DNA of 22,751 nucleotides. Source: CAZZKE01 sp964655005. Its GTDB lineage: Bacteria; Pseudomonadota; Alphaproteobacteria; Rhodospirillales; JABHCV01. Of this stretch, positions 1 through 9,127 are shown piece by piece. The position numbers and the translations under genes were made by a program. Under the pieces are notes generated by a model. The model had not been told where the DNA came from, ran no database searches, and saw only the letters and a program-made list of their open reading frames with translations. The DNA is taken from assembly GCA_964655005.1 (NCBI GenBank), contig CAZZKE010000046.1, positions 1-22,751 on the forward strand, read 5' to 3'. Positions within the stretch are counted from its first letter, which is position 1. Each line of letters starts with the position of its first letter.

Positions 1-11
1 AGCCGGGAGGA

Positions 12-40
12 TTGTTACGACAGCACCAACAGGCTACTAT
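12..40 (+). promoter_or_regulatory. Candidate sigma70-type promoter for the FecR/RTX gene
   Basis: A TTGTTA hexamer at 12-17 is followed after exactly 17 nt by TACTAT at 35-40. Each matches four of six consensus positions. It lies about 57 nt upstream of the ATG at 97. A ribosome binding site AAAGGA at 83-88 stands 8 nt before that ATG. The promoter is inferred from spacing and weak consensus only. Confidence 0.3.
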
Positions 41-96
41 CGCAGCAGGTCTATTTATTTAGACATTACCGAATGTACAATTAAAGGACCCGGTGG

Positions 97-3000
97 ATGC
101 TGCAAACCGATCCGGCCCAGCCATCTGTTTTGATTCTTGATGCCACCGGCCAGGATACTCTGGTCGTGCCGGGCGGGGCCTGGTTGCTCAGGGCCGGTTT
201 TTCCGTTCAGGGTTCGGACCTGCTGTTGACCGGGGCCGACGGCGCACAAATCCTGATCCGGGATTTTTTTTCCACTGGTTCGCCGCCGGACCTGATGACC
301 GACGGCGGCGCCGTTATCACCGCCGAACTTTCCGTCAAGCTGGCCGGACCGCAGGCGCCGGGGCAGTTTGCGCTGGTTCAGAACGGGCCGTTTCAAATCG
401 CCCCGGGCGCCGAACAGCCGGTCGGCAAGGTCGAGGCCACCGATGGCCTGGTCGAGGCGATTCACACCGATGGCTCCAAGGTCGCCCTGAGCAAGGGTTC
501 GCCGATCTATCAGGGTGATACCATTGTGACGGCCAAGGGGGCCGCGATCGGCATTACCTTCGTCGACGACACGACATTCTCGCTGGGCGAGGAGGGGCGC
601 ATGGTGCTCGATGAAATGGTCTATGATCCGGGTGGCCGGGACGGCAGTTTCAGCGCTAATCTGGTGCAGGGCGTGTTTTCCTTCGTCAGCGGCCAGATCG
701 CCAAGACGACGCCGGACGGCATGACCATATCGACGCCGGTCGCCACCATCGGCATCCGCGGCACCAAGGTCGCCGGGCGGGCCGCCCAGGAAGGCGAACA
801 GAACACCATTTCCCTGCTGCCCGAAACCGATGACCAGGGCAACACGTTTGTCGGCGAACTGATTGTCACCAACCAGGGCGGCACGGTAACGCTTAGCCAG
901 ATTGGCGCGACGGTACAGATGACCAGTGCCGTCCTGGCGCCGCCGGCGCCGGTGGTGTTCACACCGCAGCAGATCCAGCAGCAGTACAGCGCCGCCCTGA
1001 GCACCCTGCCGGATTCTCCCGCCGCCAACCAGGATAACGGTAATGACGGTAATGGCGATCAAGGCGGCGATACCCCGCCCGATGGCGAAGCGCCGCCCGA
1101 GGGGGAGACCCCACCCGACGGCGCCGAAGCGCCGCCCGATGGTGAAGCACCTGCGGACGGCGAGGCGCCTGTGGACGGTGAAGTGCCGCCGGACGGTGAA
1201 GCGCCGCTCAACGGCGCGGTCGAGCAGGCGGCCCGTGCAGCCCTGGCGGCCGGCGCCTCCGAAGAAGAAGTCCTCGCCGCCGTGACCGAAGCCGCCGCCG
1301 CCGACGGCGCCAGCCCGGAAGAAATTGCCGCAGCCGAACAGGCCTACCGCGAGGCCATTGCCGCCGGGGCGTCCCCGGAACAGGCCTTGCGGGCGGCGGG
1401 CGGTGCCGCCGGAACGCTGGCCGGAGACAACCTCGCCGGACCCGGTCCGAACGGTCCCGGTCCGGGTGGCCCTGGTCCCGGTCCGGGTGGTCCGGGTGGT
1501 CCGGGACTGTTTACCGGTGCTGGAAATCCATTCTTTGGCGGCGGTGACCAATTTTCCGGCGGCGATCCTTTCGGTGGCGACCCGTTTGGCGGCGATCCTT
1601 TCGGCGGNNNNNNNNNNNNNNNNNNNNNNNNNNNNNNNNNNNNNNNNNNNNNNNNNNNNNNNNNNNNNNNNNNNNNNNNNNNNNNNNNNNNNNNNNNNNN
1701 NNNNNNNATCCTTTCGGCGGTGATCCCTTTGGCGGCGATCCGTTTGGTGGGGGCCATCTTTTCGGCGGCGGCGGTGATGATTTTTTCGGAGATTTTCTGG
1801 GTGGCAGACGCGGCGGGGAGTTCAATTTCGATTTTTCCGACGCCTTTGACAACGAATTTGGTTTCAATAATCCGGATAATTTTTTTCCGGATAATCAGGA
1901 TGATCAGACGACCGTCGAATTTCAGGAAGTGCTGAATGCGACCACGGGGAATGACACCCTTGTCGGCGGCGATGGCAACACCCAGTTCGTCATGGTGCAA
2001 GGGTCGACCCTGGGTGGTGTCGATACCGTCGATGGCGGTGACGGCAGCGATGAAATCGCCATTCAGTCACTGGATGACGCCGCCCTGATTTTCGATGCTA
2101 CGGCAGACCCGGAAATACTGAATTTTTCGGATGCGAACGGCACGATTACCGGCACGGTGACCCTTACTGATGTCGAAGGGTTGTACGCCAATGACGGAGT
2201 GGAATCATTTTCCGATGCTTCCGTGACAACCGTCACGGTAGGTTCCAACGGTGTCCGTCTGCCGACCGATTTTGATAATTCCGGGTTCGGCTACATTGTC
2301 GCTGGAACTTCCGGCAACGATACGCTGACACTGGCCAACACCACCAATCTGGCTACCGCCTACACTGGCCTGAGCGTTGTTACCGGGGCGACTGTCAGCA
2401 CCGGTAACGTTCTTGGCAGCATTATTTTCGGCAAGGGCGGCAGCGACAACATCACCGGTTCGGAATCGACCGACATCATCTTCGGCGGGGCCGGTGCCGA
2501 CACCATAGATGGCGGCGGCACGACGACTACGGCGGGTGGTGAACTGATTTTCGCCGGCCCCGGCGCCGACACCATTAACGTGACGGCGGCGACCGATGGC
2601 TCGACCTTCTTCGGCGGCATCGGGACCGATACTCTAAGCTATTCCGGCCTGGACGCGGGCGCCATTACCTTCGCCATCGGGGTCACGGCACTGACATCCG
2701 CCCGCACCTTTAACAGCGCTACCGTCAACGACACTATTCAGGGCATCGAAACACTGATCGGCACTACCGGCACCGGCAACGGCAACACCTTTTCCTTCAG
2801 CGGCGACACCACAACGACCGGCTTGCTTACCGCCACCGGCGGCGATCAGGCCGACGCCTTCGTCCTGAATTCGGGAACCACCGTGACCGCCACCCTGGAT
2901 GGCGCCACCGGGACCGACAGCCTGACTGTCGCCGGCACGGTCACCGCCACCATCGCCAATATCGAAACGATCACCGGCAGTTCCGGAAATGACACCCTGA

Positions 3001-3815
3001 CCATGGGTTCGTCGTTAACGTCGGCGACATCGATCGACCTTGGCGCGGGAACGGACATCGTTAGATTACTGGCCGGATCGAATACCCTGGTCGCATCCAA
3101 CGTCGAAAGCATTTTCGGTACCGCCACCGCCGATACCCTGACACTGGGTACGGTACAATCGGGTATTTCCGTTAATTTGGGGGCCGGCGCCGATATCCTG
3201 AACCTGGCCAATGGAACGAACAGCCTGACGGCAAACAACGTCGGCACCATAAACGGCGGTACCGGCGCCGATACCATTACCAGCGGCAATACCGCCGCGA
3301 CCACCGTGACCGGCGGCGGCGGGGCCGATGTCCTGAATTTTTCCGGAACCGGGACCCACACCGCCAGATACACCGCCGTGGCCGACGGTGGCGATTCCGT
3401 CAACTCTTTCACCACCGGCGCCAGCGGCGACGTGTTCCAGTTCGCCACCAGCTTCGGCGGCGCCCAAACCACCAGCCTGACCCTGGAAAGCGCCGCCGGG
3501 GCGGGCACCACCGGGGCCAATGTGATCATCGCCGACAGCTCCCTGCTGGCGACAGGCACGGCGTTGGCGGATGTCCAGACGTTGCTAAACGCAATACACA
3601 CGGCCAATGCCTTTTCGAACACGATGAACAAATTCGTCATCGGCATCATGGATAACGATGCTACCGGCACCGTGACATCGGGCGATCAGTACGCGCTTTT
3701 CTATGACGATGATGTCACCGCTAATGATGCGGTGCTGGTCGCCACCACCGATATCGACGCCTCGTCAACGGCGGCCTCGGCCTGGGATGCCGCCAACTTC
3801 AGCGCCCTGACCTAG
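97..3815 (+). CDS. Large FecR-domain / RTX-like calcium-binding secreted protein (interrupted by an assembly gap)
   Basis: This is probably a secreted or surface adhesin-like protein. No Sec signal is visible and the C-terminus is Gly/Asp/Thr-rich, as in type I secretion substrates; that route is inferred. The ATG at 97 follows an AAAGGA site. Residues about 135-225 form a FecR-type domain (GSPIYQGDTI, then STPVATIGIRGTKVAGR). A PPDGEAP-type Pro/Glu/Gly linker (about 326-372), an Ala-rich helical stretch, Gly/Pro repeats (447-470) and GGDPF repeats follow. After the gap the same protein continues upstream of the GTG at 1929, because the codons from 1707 read DPFGG repeats and then an Asp/Phe-rich stretch into LNATTGNDTLVGG. 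Degenerate RTX repeats are clearest around GKGGSDNITG and FGGAGADTIDGGG (about residues 741-770 after gap closure). Closing the gap on its 13-nt duplicated flank gives 1201 residues. No T1SS genes are in the window. Confidence 0.8.
1072..1212 (+). repeat. PPDGEAP-type coding repeat
   Basis: Imperfect tandem repeats encode (A)PPDGEAP / PADGEAP / PVDGEVP-like heptamers at about residues 326-372. They form an acidic, proline-rich linker between the FecR domain and the Ala-rich segment. The DNA copies differ at third positions, so the repeat is not a very recent duplication. Confidence 0.7.
1558..1751 (+). repeat. 15-nt GGDPF coding tandem repeat, interrupted by the N gap
   Basis: Fifteen-nucleotide units encode Gly-Gly-Asp-Pro-Phe before the gap (three DPF units) and after it (three). 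Collapsing the duplicated 13-nt gap flank leaves five DPF units in one frame. The repeat probably caused the assembly break, so the real copy number is uncertain. Confidence 0.8.
1608..1707. other. Assembly gap (100 N) inside the FecR/RTX gene
   Basis: Exactly 100 N is the conventional placeholder for a gap of unknown size. The 13 nt before it (1595-1607) equal the 13 nt after it (1708-1720). Removing 1608-1720 joins the upstream frame to the downstream frame perfectly (GG+T, then GAT CCC TTT). Taken literally, the 100 N produce a false frameshift. Confidence 0.9.
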
Positions 3816-4708
3816 TCCCGCCAGACCGGATTGGACCACGCCCGGCGGCCCCGTTCGTCGGTTACCGTGATTCTGAAATAGCCGTCCGGGAAACGCTCCA
3901 GCGGCAGCCGGCAATCGGTAATGCCGGCGCCCAGTTGCATGGCCGAACGCGCACCCCGACCGGTCAGGGAAACCGAACTGGCCGGTGAACAGATAATCCG
4001 GGCCTCGTCGCCTTCAATCCGCACGTCAAGTATTTCCGGGCCCTGACTGGAATAGAATCGGCCCGCCTTAAGGGCATCCAGCAGGGCGTCCGGGGACAGG
4101 GTTTCGGCCTGAACCCAGACCCAGCCGCCGAAGCAGTCATGGGTCATGTGGTGGGAATCGTCGGTGGCAAAGCCGCTCAGACGCCAGCCGTCGTTGAGCA
4201 ACAGATCGCAGAACGGCCAGTTCGACCCCCGGTCGACTTCGATGTCCGAGCCATGATTGTATATCTCGACGCCGTGGGCGGAGGCGATGGAGCGGGCGTC
4301 CTCGGGCGTCAAGCCGTACCACGATGGATGCACGATGCCGATATAGGCCCCCGCGGCGGCGGCGCGGGCGGCTATTTCCGGCCCATTTTCACCATTTTCC
4401 GGCGGTGCGAAATCACTTGGCAGGCCGACCGCCAGGATATGCCATATTTCACCGTTGGAGGTTTCCGGGGCATGCAATTCGGCGGCGATCAGGGTCGTGA
4501 AATCGTTATCCCGGTAAGGCCGGGTATCGGTAACCGGAAATCCGAAACGGGCCATGAAATGATCGCTTAAGGCGACAAAATCATAGCCGGCGTCGCGATA
4601 GTGCCGGACGGCGTCGCGGGGCGACGTAACGCCGTCGGAACGGGTTGAATGGCCGTGCAGGTTGCCCTTGTAAAAGCGACCGGGCCGACCGAAAGGCAGG
4701 TTTTTCAT
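3812..4708 (-). CDS. PHP-domain metal-dependent hydrolase (CehA/McbA-like)
   Basis: A probable cytoplasmic metallohydrolase or phosphoesterase; the substrate is unknown. It has 298 residues and no signal peptide. PHP metal motifs are visible: HGHS (H18, H20) with D25, LSDH (D49, H50), AAELHAP (E77, H79), H90 in IWHIL, IVHPSW (H127) and ATDDSHH (D183, H186). About 70 C-terminal residues after the PHP core look like a small beta domain, as in CehA-like proteins. The ATG at 4708 has a short AGGA upstream on its strand. The stop codon overlaps the stop of the convergent FecR/RTX gene in a shared CTAG. It is divergent from the deacylase gene across about 89 nt. Nothing links it firmly to the sulfonate genes. 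The family is secure; the substrate is not. Confidence 0.8.
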   Translation of the reverse strand: MKNLPFGRPGRFYKGNLHGHSTRSDGVTSPRDAVRHYRDAGYDFVALSDHFMARFGFPVTDTRPYRDNDFTTLIAAELHAPETSNGEIWHILAVGLPSDFAPPENGENGPEIAARAAAAGAYIGIVHPSWYGLTPEDARSIASAHGVEIYNHGSDIEVDRGSNWPFCDLLLNDGWRLSGFATDDSHHMTHDCFGGWVWVQAETLSPDALLDALKAGRFYSSQGPEILDVRIEGDEARIICSPASSVSLTGRGARSAMQLGAGITDCRLPLERFPDGYFRITVTDERGRRAWSNPVWRD

Positions 4709-4797
4709 GGCGTCCTAGACTCCGTATTTTCTGGCGGAGACGCTACCGTGCGGCGTATATTTTTGGCCAGTAGAATTTTAGCTGCCAGGGGCTTTTT

Positions 4798-5787
4798 ATG
4801 CGCAATAATCCGATTACTTGCACCATCGGCCTGAATGGCCAGGGGGTCCGGCACGGCCATCTCAAATTACCGTATTCGCACGACCGTTCGGCCTGGGGTT
4901 CGATCATGATCCCGATTACCGTTATCGCCGGTGGCGATGGCCCGACGGTGCTGATGACCGGGGCCAACCATGGCGATGAATACGAAGGGCCGATCGCCCT
5001 GATGGATTTGGCCCTGAAGCTGGACCCCAGGGTGCTCAGTGGCCGGGTGATTATCGTTCCGATGATGAATTATCCGGCCTTTCGCGCCGGCCTTCGAACA
5101 TCGCCGGTCGATGGCGGCAACATGAACCGGGTATTTCCCGGTCGCCCCGATGGTACGGTAACGGAAAAAATCGCCGACTATTTCCAGCGCACCCTGCTGC
5201 CCATGGCCGATATCGTGCTGGATATTCATTCCGGCGGAAAAACCCTTGATTTTGTCCCGTTCGCCGCCGCCCACGTGCTGCAAGACAAGGCCCAGCAGGA
5301 GCGCTGCGTGGCGGCCCTGACCGCCTTCAACGCGCCTTATCACACCATGCTGCTGGAAATCGATTCCCGCGGCATGTACGATTCGGCGGTCGAAGACATG
5401 GGCAAGGTCTTTATCACAACGGAACTGGGCGGCGGCGGTTCGGCCAGCGCCGCGACCACGGCTATCACCAGGCGGGGTATAGATAATTTGCTGCGCCATG
5501 CCGGCCTGCTTGATGGCGACCCGGAAATTACCCCCAGTCAGAAGCTGGAAATGCCGGGCATGGAATGTTTCGTCTTCTGCGACAGCTCGGGCCTGTTGGA
5601 AATGACGGTCGATCCGGGAGACATGGTTCGCAAGGGGCAGGTGGTCGGGCGCGTTCACAATGTCGAACGGACCGGGCTGGCCCCGGCGGAATATACCGCC
5701 GCAATCGACGGCATTCTGGCCGGTCGGCATTTTCCGGGGCTGATTGAAATGGGCGACATGCTGGCGCTTGTCGCCGTGCCCGTTTGA
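4798..5787 (+). CDS. AstE/AspA-family zinc deacylase, EutE/DoeB-like
   Basis: This 329-residue protein belongs to the succinylglutamate desuccinylase/aspartoacylase family of zinc carboxypeptidase-like N-acyl hydrolases. Zinc ligands are visible as ANHGDEYEG (H58, E61) and LDIHSGG (H144). GGNMNRVFPGRPDG holds the substrate-binding Asn/Arg, and TTELGGGG holds the likely catalytic Glu (E209). The N-terminus and the DFVPFAAAHVL stretch remind me of ectoine-utilisation EutE and N-acetyl-diaminobutyrate deacetylase DoeB. No other ectoine gene is in the window, so that assignment is tentative; another N-acyl substrate is possible. AGGGG at 4787-4791 supports the ATG at 4798. The stop codon overlaps the next gene in TGATG, suggesting translational coupling. 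Confidence 0.8.
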   Translation: MRNNPITCTIGLNGQGVRHGHLKLPYSHDRSAWGSIMIPITVIAGGDGPTVLMTGANHGDEYEGPIALMDLALKLDPRVLSGRVIIVPMMNYPAFRAGLRTSPVDGGNMNRVFPGRPDGTVTEKIADYFQRTLLPMADIVLDIHSGGKTLDFVPFAAAHVLQDKAQQERCVAALTAFNAPYHTMLLEIDSRGMYDSAVEDMGKVFITTELGGGGSASAATTAITRRGIDNLLRHAGLLDGDPEITPSQKLEMPGMECFVFCDSSGLLEMTVDPGDMVRKGQVVGRVHNVERTGLAPAEYTAAIDGILAGRHFPGLIEMGDMLALVAVPV

Positions 5788-6512
5788 TGGTGGCGGAATT
5801 GCCGTTCGGCCAGGCCCATGTCTGGATCGTGCCGGCGCCCGACGATCCCCTTGTCGATCAGTTACGGACCGTCCTGTCGGTCGAGGAAAACGCCCGCAGC
5901 GACCGCTTCGCAATGGCCCACAGCCGCCGCGAATACATTACCGCCCATGCCCTCTGCCGGATCATGCTGTCGAATTTTTCGGAAACTTCACCGCCGGACT
6001 GGCGGTTCGAAACGGGGCCGCACGGCAGGCCGGAAATCGCCGGGTCCGGCGGCGACGGCCTGCGCTTTAATATTTCCCACACCCGTGGACTGGTTTGCGT
6101 CGCCGTGGCACGGGGGCGTGACATCGGTGTCGATGTCGAATGGACGGGGCGCGACAATCAACTGGATAAAATAGCCCGCGCCAAGTTTGCAAAACCGGAA
6201 ACGGCACTGCTTGACAAGATGCCGGAATCGGGAAAACGCCGGGGTTTCTTTTCGTTGTGGACGCTGAAGGAAGCCTACATCAAGGCCATCGGCAAAGGCC
6301 TGGCGGAACCGCTGGAAGGCTTCGCCTTCTCGCTTGAGCCGTTGGCGATTGATTTCCTGAACGGCCAGGACGACCCGAAAAACTGGCGCTTTGATTTGTT
6401 CGGGCCGGCCCCGGATTATCTGTGCGCAGTGGCGCTCAGGCACGGCGGCGAAAATCATCCGGATATAGTTCGTCGCGTAATCGGGGCAACCGAACTCGTC
6501 CGTTTGGCCTGA
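5787..6512 (+). CDS. 4'-phosphopantetheinyl transferase (Sfp-type)
   Basis: It would transfer the phosphopantetheine arm of CoA to a serine of an acyl- or peptidyl-carrier protein in the cytoplasm. The protein has 241 residues, the normal Sfp/Gsp size. Family motifs are in order: FNISHT (N95-T99), DIGVDVE (Mg ligands D116 and E118) and the FSLWTLKEAYIKAIGKG block (E162, K166). I start at the ATG at 5787, which overlaps the stop of the deacylase gene by one base; an in-frame TTG (5784) and GTG (5790) flank it. No carrier protein, NRPS or PKS gene lies in the window, so its target is elsewhere. The pairing with the deacylase looks like an operon of convenience. Confidence 0.9.
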   Translation: MVAELPFGQAHVWIVPAPDDPLVDQLRTVLSVEENARSDRFAMAHSRREYITAHALCRIMLSNFSETSPPDWRFETGPHGRPEIAGSGGDGLRFNISHTRGLVCVAVARGRDIGVDVEWTGRDNQLDKIARAKFAKPETALLDKMPESGKRRGFFSLWTLKEAYIKAIGKGLAEPLEGFAFSLEPLAIDFLNGQDDPKNWRFDLFGPAPDYLCAVALRHGGENHPDIVRRVIGATELVRLA

Positions 6513-6518
6513 CGGCGG

Positions 6519-6530
6519 CAATCATGATTG
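6519..6530. promoter_or_regulatory. Perfect 12-bp palindrome upstream of xsc (candidate operator)
   Basis: CAATCATGATTG is a perfect palindrome starting 7 nt after the phosphopantetheinyl transferase stop and centred about 110 nt upstream of the xsc ATG. The same half-sites (CAATC/GATTG, 2-nt spacer) occur at 9128-9139 in front of the Liv operon. A TTGCAA follows at 6555-6560, as it does downstream of the second site. The shared layout suggests a common regulator binding site. Confidence 0.45.
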
Positions 6531-6634
6531 GGCGGTTTCTGGCCCAAGCGATCATTGCAAACTGGTACCTTTGTTTTTCCGGCGTGGCGCTTAGCATCCG
6601 ATGCACGATGGAATTCATACCAAGGAGCCCGGCC

Positions 6635-8428
6635 ATGACCAGGATGACTACCGAAGAAGCCTTCGTGAAGGTTTTGCAAATGCACGGCATCGAACACGCC
6701 TTCGGGATTATCGGCTCGGCCTTCATGCCGATCTCGGATCTGTTTCCGAAAGCCGGCATTACCTTTTGGGATGTCGCCCACGAAACCAACGGCGGCATGA
6801 TCTGCGATGGCTATACCCGTTCTACCGGCAAGGTCGCCATGGCCATCGCCCAGAACGGGCCTGGCATCACCGGCTTCGTGACGGCCATCAAAACCGCTTA
6901 CTGGAACCATACGCCGATGCTGCTGGTGACCCCCCAGGCGGCCAACAAGACGATCGGGCAGGGCGGTTTCCAGGAAGTCGAGCAAATGGCCCTGTTTCGG
7001 GATATGGTCTGTTATCAGGAGGAAGTCCGCGACGCTTCGCGCATGGCCGAAGTGCTGAACCGGGTAATCGAGAAGGCGATTCGAAGCTCGGCCCCGGCGC
7101 AAATCAACGTACCACGGGACTACTGGACCCAGGTGATCGATATCGAACTGCCGCAAATAGTCCGGCTGGAACGACCGGCCGGCGGCGCGGCGGCTATTGC
7201 GGAAGCCGCCAAACTATTGTCAGAGGCGAAATTTCCGGTGATCCTGTCGGGCGCCGGCGTCGTCATCGGCGATGCCATCGGGCAATGTCAGGCCCTGGCC
7301 GAACGGCTGGATGCGCCGGTCGCCAACGGTTACCAGCACAACGACAGCTTCCCCGGCAGCCACCCGCTGGCGGTCGGTCCGCTGGGCTATAACGGATCCA
7401 AGGCGGCGATGGAACTGATCGCCCAGGCCGATGTGGTGTTGGCGCTGGGCACCCGACTTAACCCATTTTCGACTCTGCCCGGTTACGGCATCGACTATTG
7501 GCCGACCGGGGCCAGTATTATCCAGGTCGATATCAATTCCGACCGCATCGGCCTGACAAAAAAGGTCACGGTGGCCATATGCGGCGATGCCGGAATGGTC
7601 GCCGGGCAAATTCTCGACGGCCTTTCGGATACCGCCGGCGATGCCGGGCGCGAACAACGCAAGGCCACAATCCATCAGGCCAAGTCGTCCTGGTTGCAGG
7701 CCCTGAGCGGCATGGACCATGAAGACGACGACCCCGGCACCACCTGGAACGCCGATTCCCGCGCCCGTGACGCCGACCTGATGTCGCCGCGCATGGCCTG
7801 GCGGGCGATTCAGGCCGGTTTGCCGAAAGACGCCATAATATCCAGCGATATCGGCAACAACTGCGCCATCGGCAACGCCTATCCATCATTCGAGCAGGGC
7901 CGTAAATATCTGGCGCCGGGCCTGTTCGGCCCCTGCGGCTATGGCTTCCCGTCAATTCTTGGGGCCAAGATCGGTAACCCGCAAACGCCGGTGGTCGGTT
8001 TTGCCGGCGATGGCGCCTTCGGCATCAGCATGAACGAAATGATTTCCTGCGGTCGCCGCCAATGGCCGGCCATCACCATGGTTATCTTCCGTAATTTTCA
8101 GTGGGGCGCGGAAAAGCGCAATTCCATCCTGTGGTATGACAATAACTTCGTCGGCACCGAATTGAACCCGGATTTAAGCTTCGCCAGGGTCGCCGAAGGC
8201 TGCGCCTTAAAAGGGGTGCGGGTGACGACACAGGCGGAACTCACCAGCGCCTTGCAGGCCGCCTGCAAGGCCCAGGAAGATGGCGTGACGACCTTTATCG
8301 AAGTCATGCTGAATCAGGAACTGGGTGAGCCGTTCCGCCGCGACGCCATGAAAAAGCCGGTCCAGGTGGCCGGTATCGAGCCGGGCGATATGCGACCGCA
8401 ACTCGGCGTTATCCGGGATGGGCTCTAA
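6635..8428 (+). CDS. xsc: Sulfoacetaldehyde acetyltransferase
   Basis: This thiamine-diphosphate enzyme converts sulfoacetaldehyde and phosphate to acetyl phosphate and sulfite, the desulfonation step for taurine, isethionate and related C2 sulfonates. The 597 residues match the usual Xsc length. It opens with TTEEAFVKVLQMHGIEHAFG and carries the ThDP glutamate in AHETNGG (E50). The GDGAFGISMNE block (GDG 458-460) leads to FRNFQWGAEKRN (N487), the ThDP/Mg motif followed by an Xsc-like stretch. AAGGAG at 6622-6627 is 7 nt before the ATG at 6635; the open frame runs further upstream but overlaps the previous gene, so I reject that extension. The stop overlaps the convergent luxR stop by 4 nt. 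No taurine dehydrogenase, transaminase or isethionate enzyme is nearby, so the source of sulfoacetaldehyde is unclear. Confidence 0.93.
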   Translation: MTRMTTEEAFVKVLQMHGIEHAFGIIGSAFMPISDLFPKAGITFWDVAHETNGGMICDGYTRSTGKVAMAIAQNGPGITGFVTAIKTAYWNHTPMLLVTPQAANKTIGQGGFQEVEQMALFRDMVCYQEEVRDASRMAEVLNRVIEKAIRSSAPAQINVPRDYWTQVIDIELPQIVRLERPAGGAAAIAEAAKLLSEAKFPVILSGAGVVIGDAIGQCQALAERLDAPVANGYQHNDSFPGSHPLAVGPLGYNGSKAAMELIAQADVVLALGTRLNPFSTLPGYGIDYWPTGASIIQVDINSDRIGLTKKVTVAICGDAGMVAGQILDGLSDTAGDAGREQRKATIHQAKSSWLQALSGMDHEDDDPGTTWNADSRARDADLMSPRMAWRAIQAGLPKDAIISSDIGNNCAIGNAYPSFEQGRKYLAPGLFGPCGYGFPSILGAKIGNPQTPVVGFAGDGAFGISMNEMISCGRRQWPAITMVIFRNFQWGAEKRNSILWYDNNFVGTELNPDLSFARVAEGCALKGVRVTTQAELTSALQAACKAQEDGVTTFIEVMLNQELGEPFRRDAMKKPVQVAGIEPGDMRPQLGVIRDGL

Positions 8429-9123
8429 ATCAGGCCCCGCCGCAACGCCAAAACGGTCGCGTGCAGCTTGTTGGCGGCGCCCAGTTTGCGGGCTGCGGTG
8501 CCAAGATTGTGATTGATGGCCGATGTCGATAAGCCGATATTCTTGGCGATCCGGTCGCTGGTCAAACCATCGGCGGTCCATAACAGGCATTCCCGTTCGC
8601 GTCCGGAAAGGGCCTCTTCGCGCCGTTTGCCGTGGGGCCGCAGCAGTTCCATTTGTGCGGCGTGAAATTGCCCCGCGAATAATTGAATTTCGCCGGAACT
8701 GGCCTCGACCATATCGGCCATCTGGCCCGATTTATCGGAAATTACGGTGAAAATCGCGGTTTCGCCATCCGGTCCGTACAACGGGATCGAATATCCTTCC
8801 CTGATCTGAAATTCTCTGGCCTCGTGAAAAACCCGGCGCTCGGCCTTTTTAAACCCGCTGATGAAACCGCCGTGTCCCCAGCGAAACGGCAGACGGGATT
8901 TACGGGCTACACTAACGACCGGATCATACAGCACGTAAGAATTTTCCACGTAGCGCCCGATCCATTCGGCAGGATAGCTGGTCTGCAAGGTATCCTCCGG
9001 CCGCTTTCCCCAACTGACCGGCAATCCCAGGGCGATGTAACTGAAATACCGAATGTCGCGATTTTCACAGAACGCCATCGCGCTTTGGCGGTTGCTCGGT
9101 TCGGCGATTGTCATCATTTCCAT
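8425..9123 (-). CDS. LuxR-family transcriptional regulator with autoinducer-binding domain (apparent solo)
   Basis: A DNA-binding regulator of 232 residues. The N-terminal half is an autoinducer-binding domain and the C-terminal part (about 168-232) is a GerE/LuxR helix-turn-helix (LSGRERECLLWTADGLTSDRIAKN...). The six residues conserved in acyl-homoserine-lactone receptors all appear with the right spacing: W54, Y58, D67, P68, W82, G110. An AHL or AHL-like ligand is therefore plausible. No luxI-type synthase is in the window. The gene sits between xsc and the Liv operon, divergent from the latter, so it is the obvious local regulator. A CAATC-TT-GATTG repeat lies only 4 nt upstream of its start codon, which suggests autoregulation. 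The ATG at 9123 is chosen; in-frame ATGs follow at codons 3 and 4. Confidence 0.88.
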   Translation of the reverse strand: MEMMTIAEPSNRQSAMAFCENRDIRYFSYIALGLPVSWGKRPEDTLQTSYPAEWIGRYVENSYVLYDPVVSVARKSRLPFRWGHGGFISGFKKAERRVFHEAREFQIREGYSIPLYGPDGETAIFTVISDKSGQMADMVEASSGEIQLFAGQFHAAQMELLRPHGKRREEALSGRERECLLWTADGLTSDRIAKNIGLSTSAINHNLGTAARKLGAANKLHATVLALRRGLI

Positions 9124-9127
9124 GGTT

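Noticed and set aside
55..1551. Long minus-strand open frame of 498 codons opposite the FecR/RTX gene
   Set aside because: It is a GC-rich shadow of the plus-strand gene: Arg/Gly-rich with no recognisable domain, while the plus frame has a clear FecR domain and ribosome binding site.
1708..1935. Continuation of the upstream FecR frame across the gap as written
   Set aside because: It gives a hydrophobic nonsense tail. The other frame reads GGDPF repeats and joins the RTX-like region, so the 100-N length is what breaks the frame.
6539..6560. Possible sigma54 promoter (TGGCCC...TTGCAA) upstream of xsc
   Set aside because: The GG and GC dinucleotides are 14 nt apart, not the 10 nt required.
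6422..6634. N-terminal extension of xsc
   Set aside because: It overlaps the phosphopantetheinyl transferase gene and has no Xsc similarity; AAGGAG sits correctly before the ATG at 6635.
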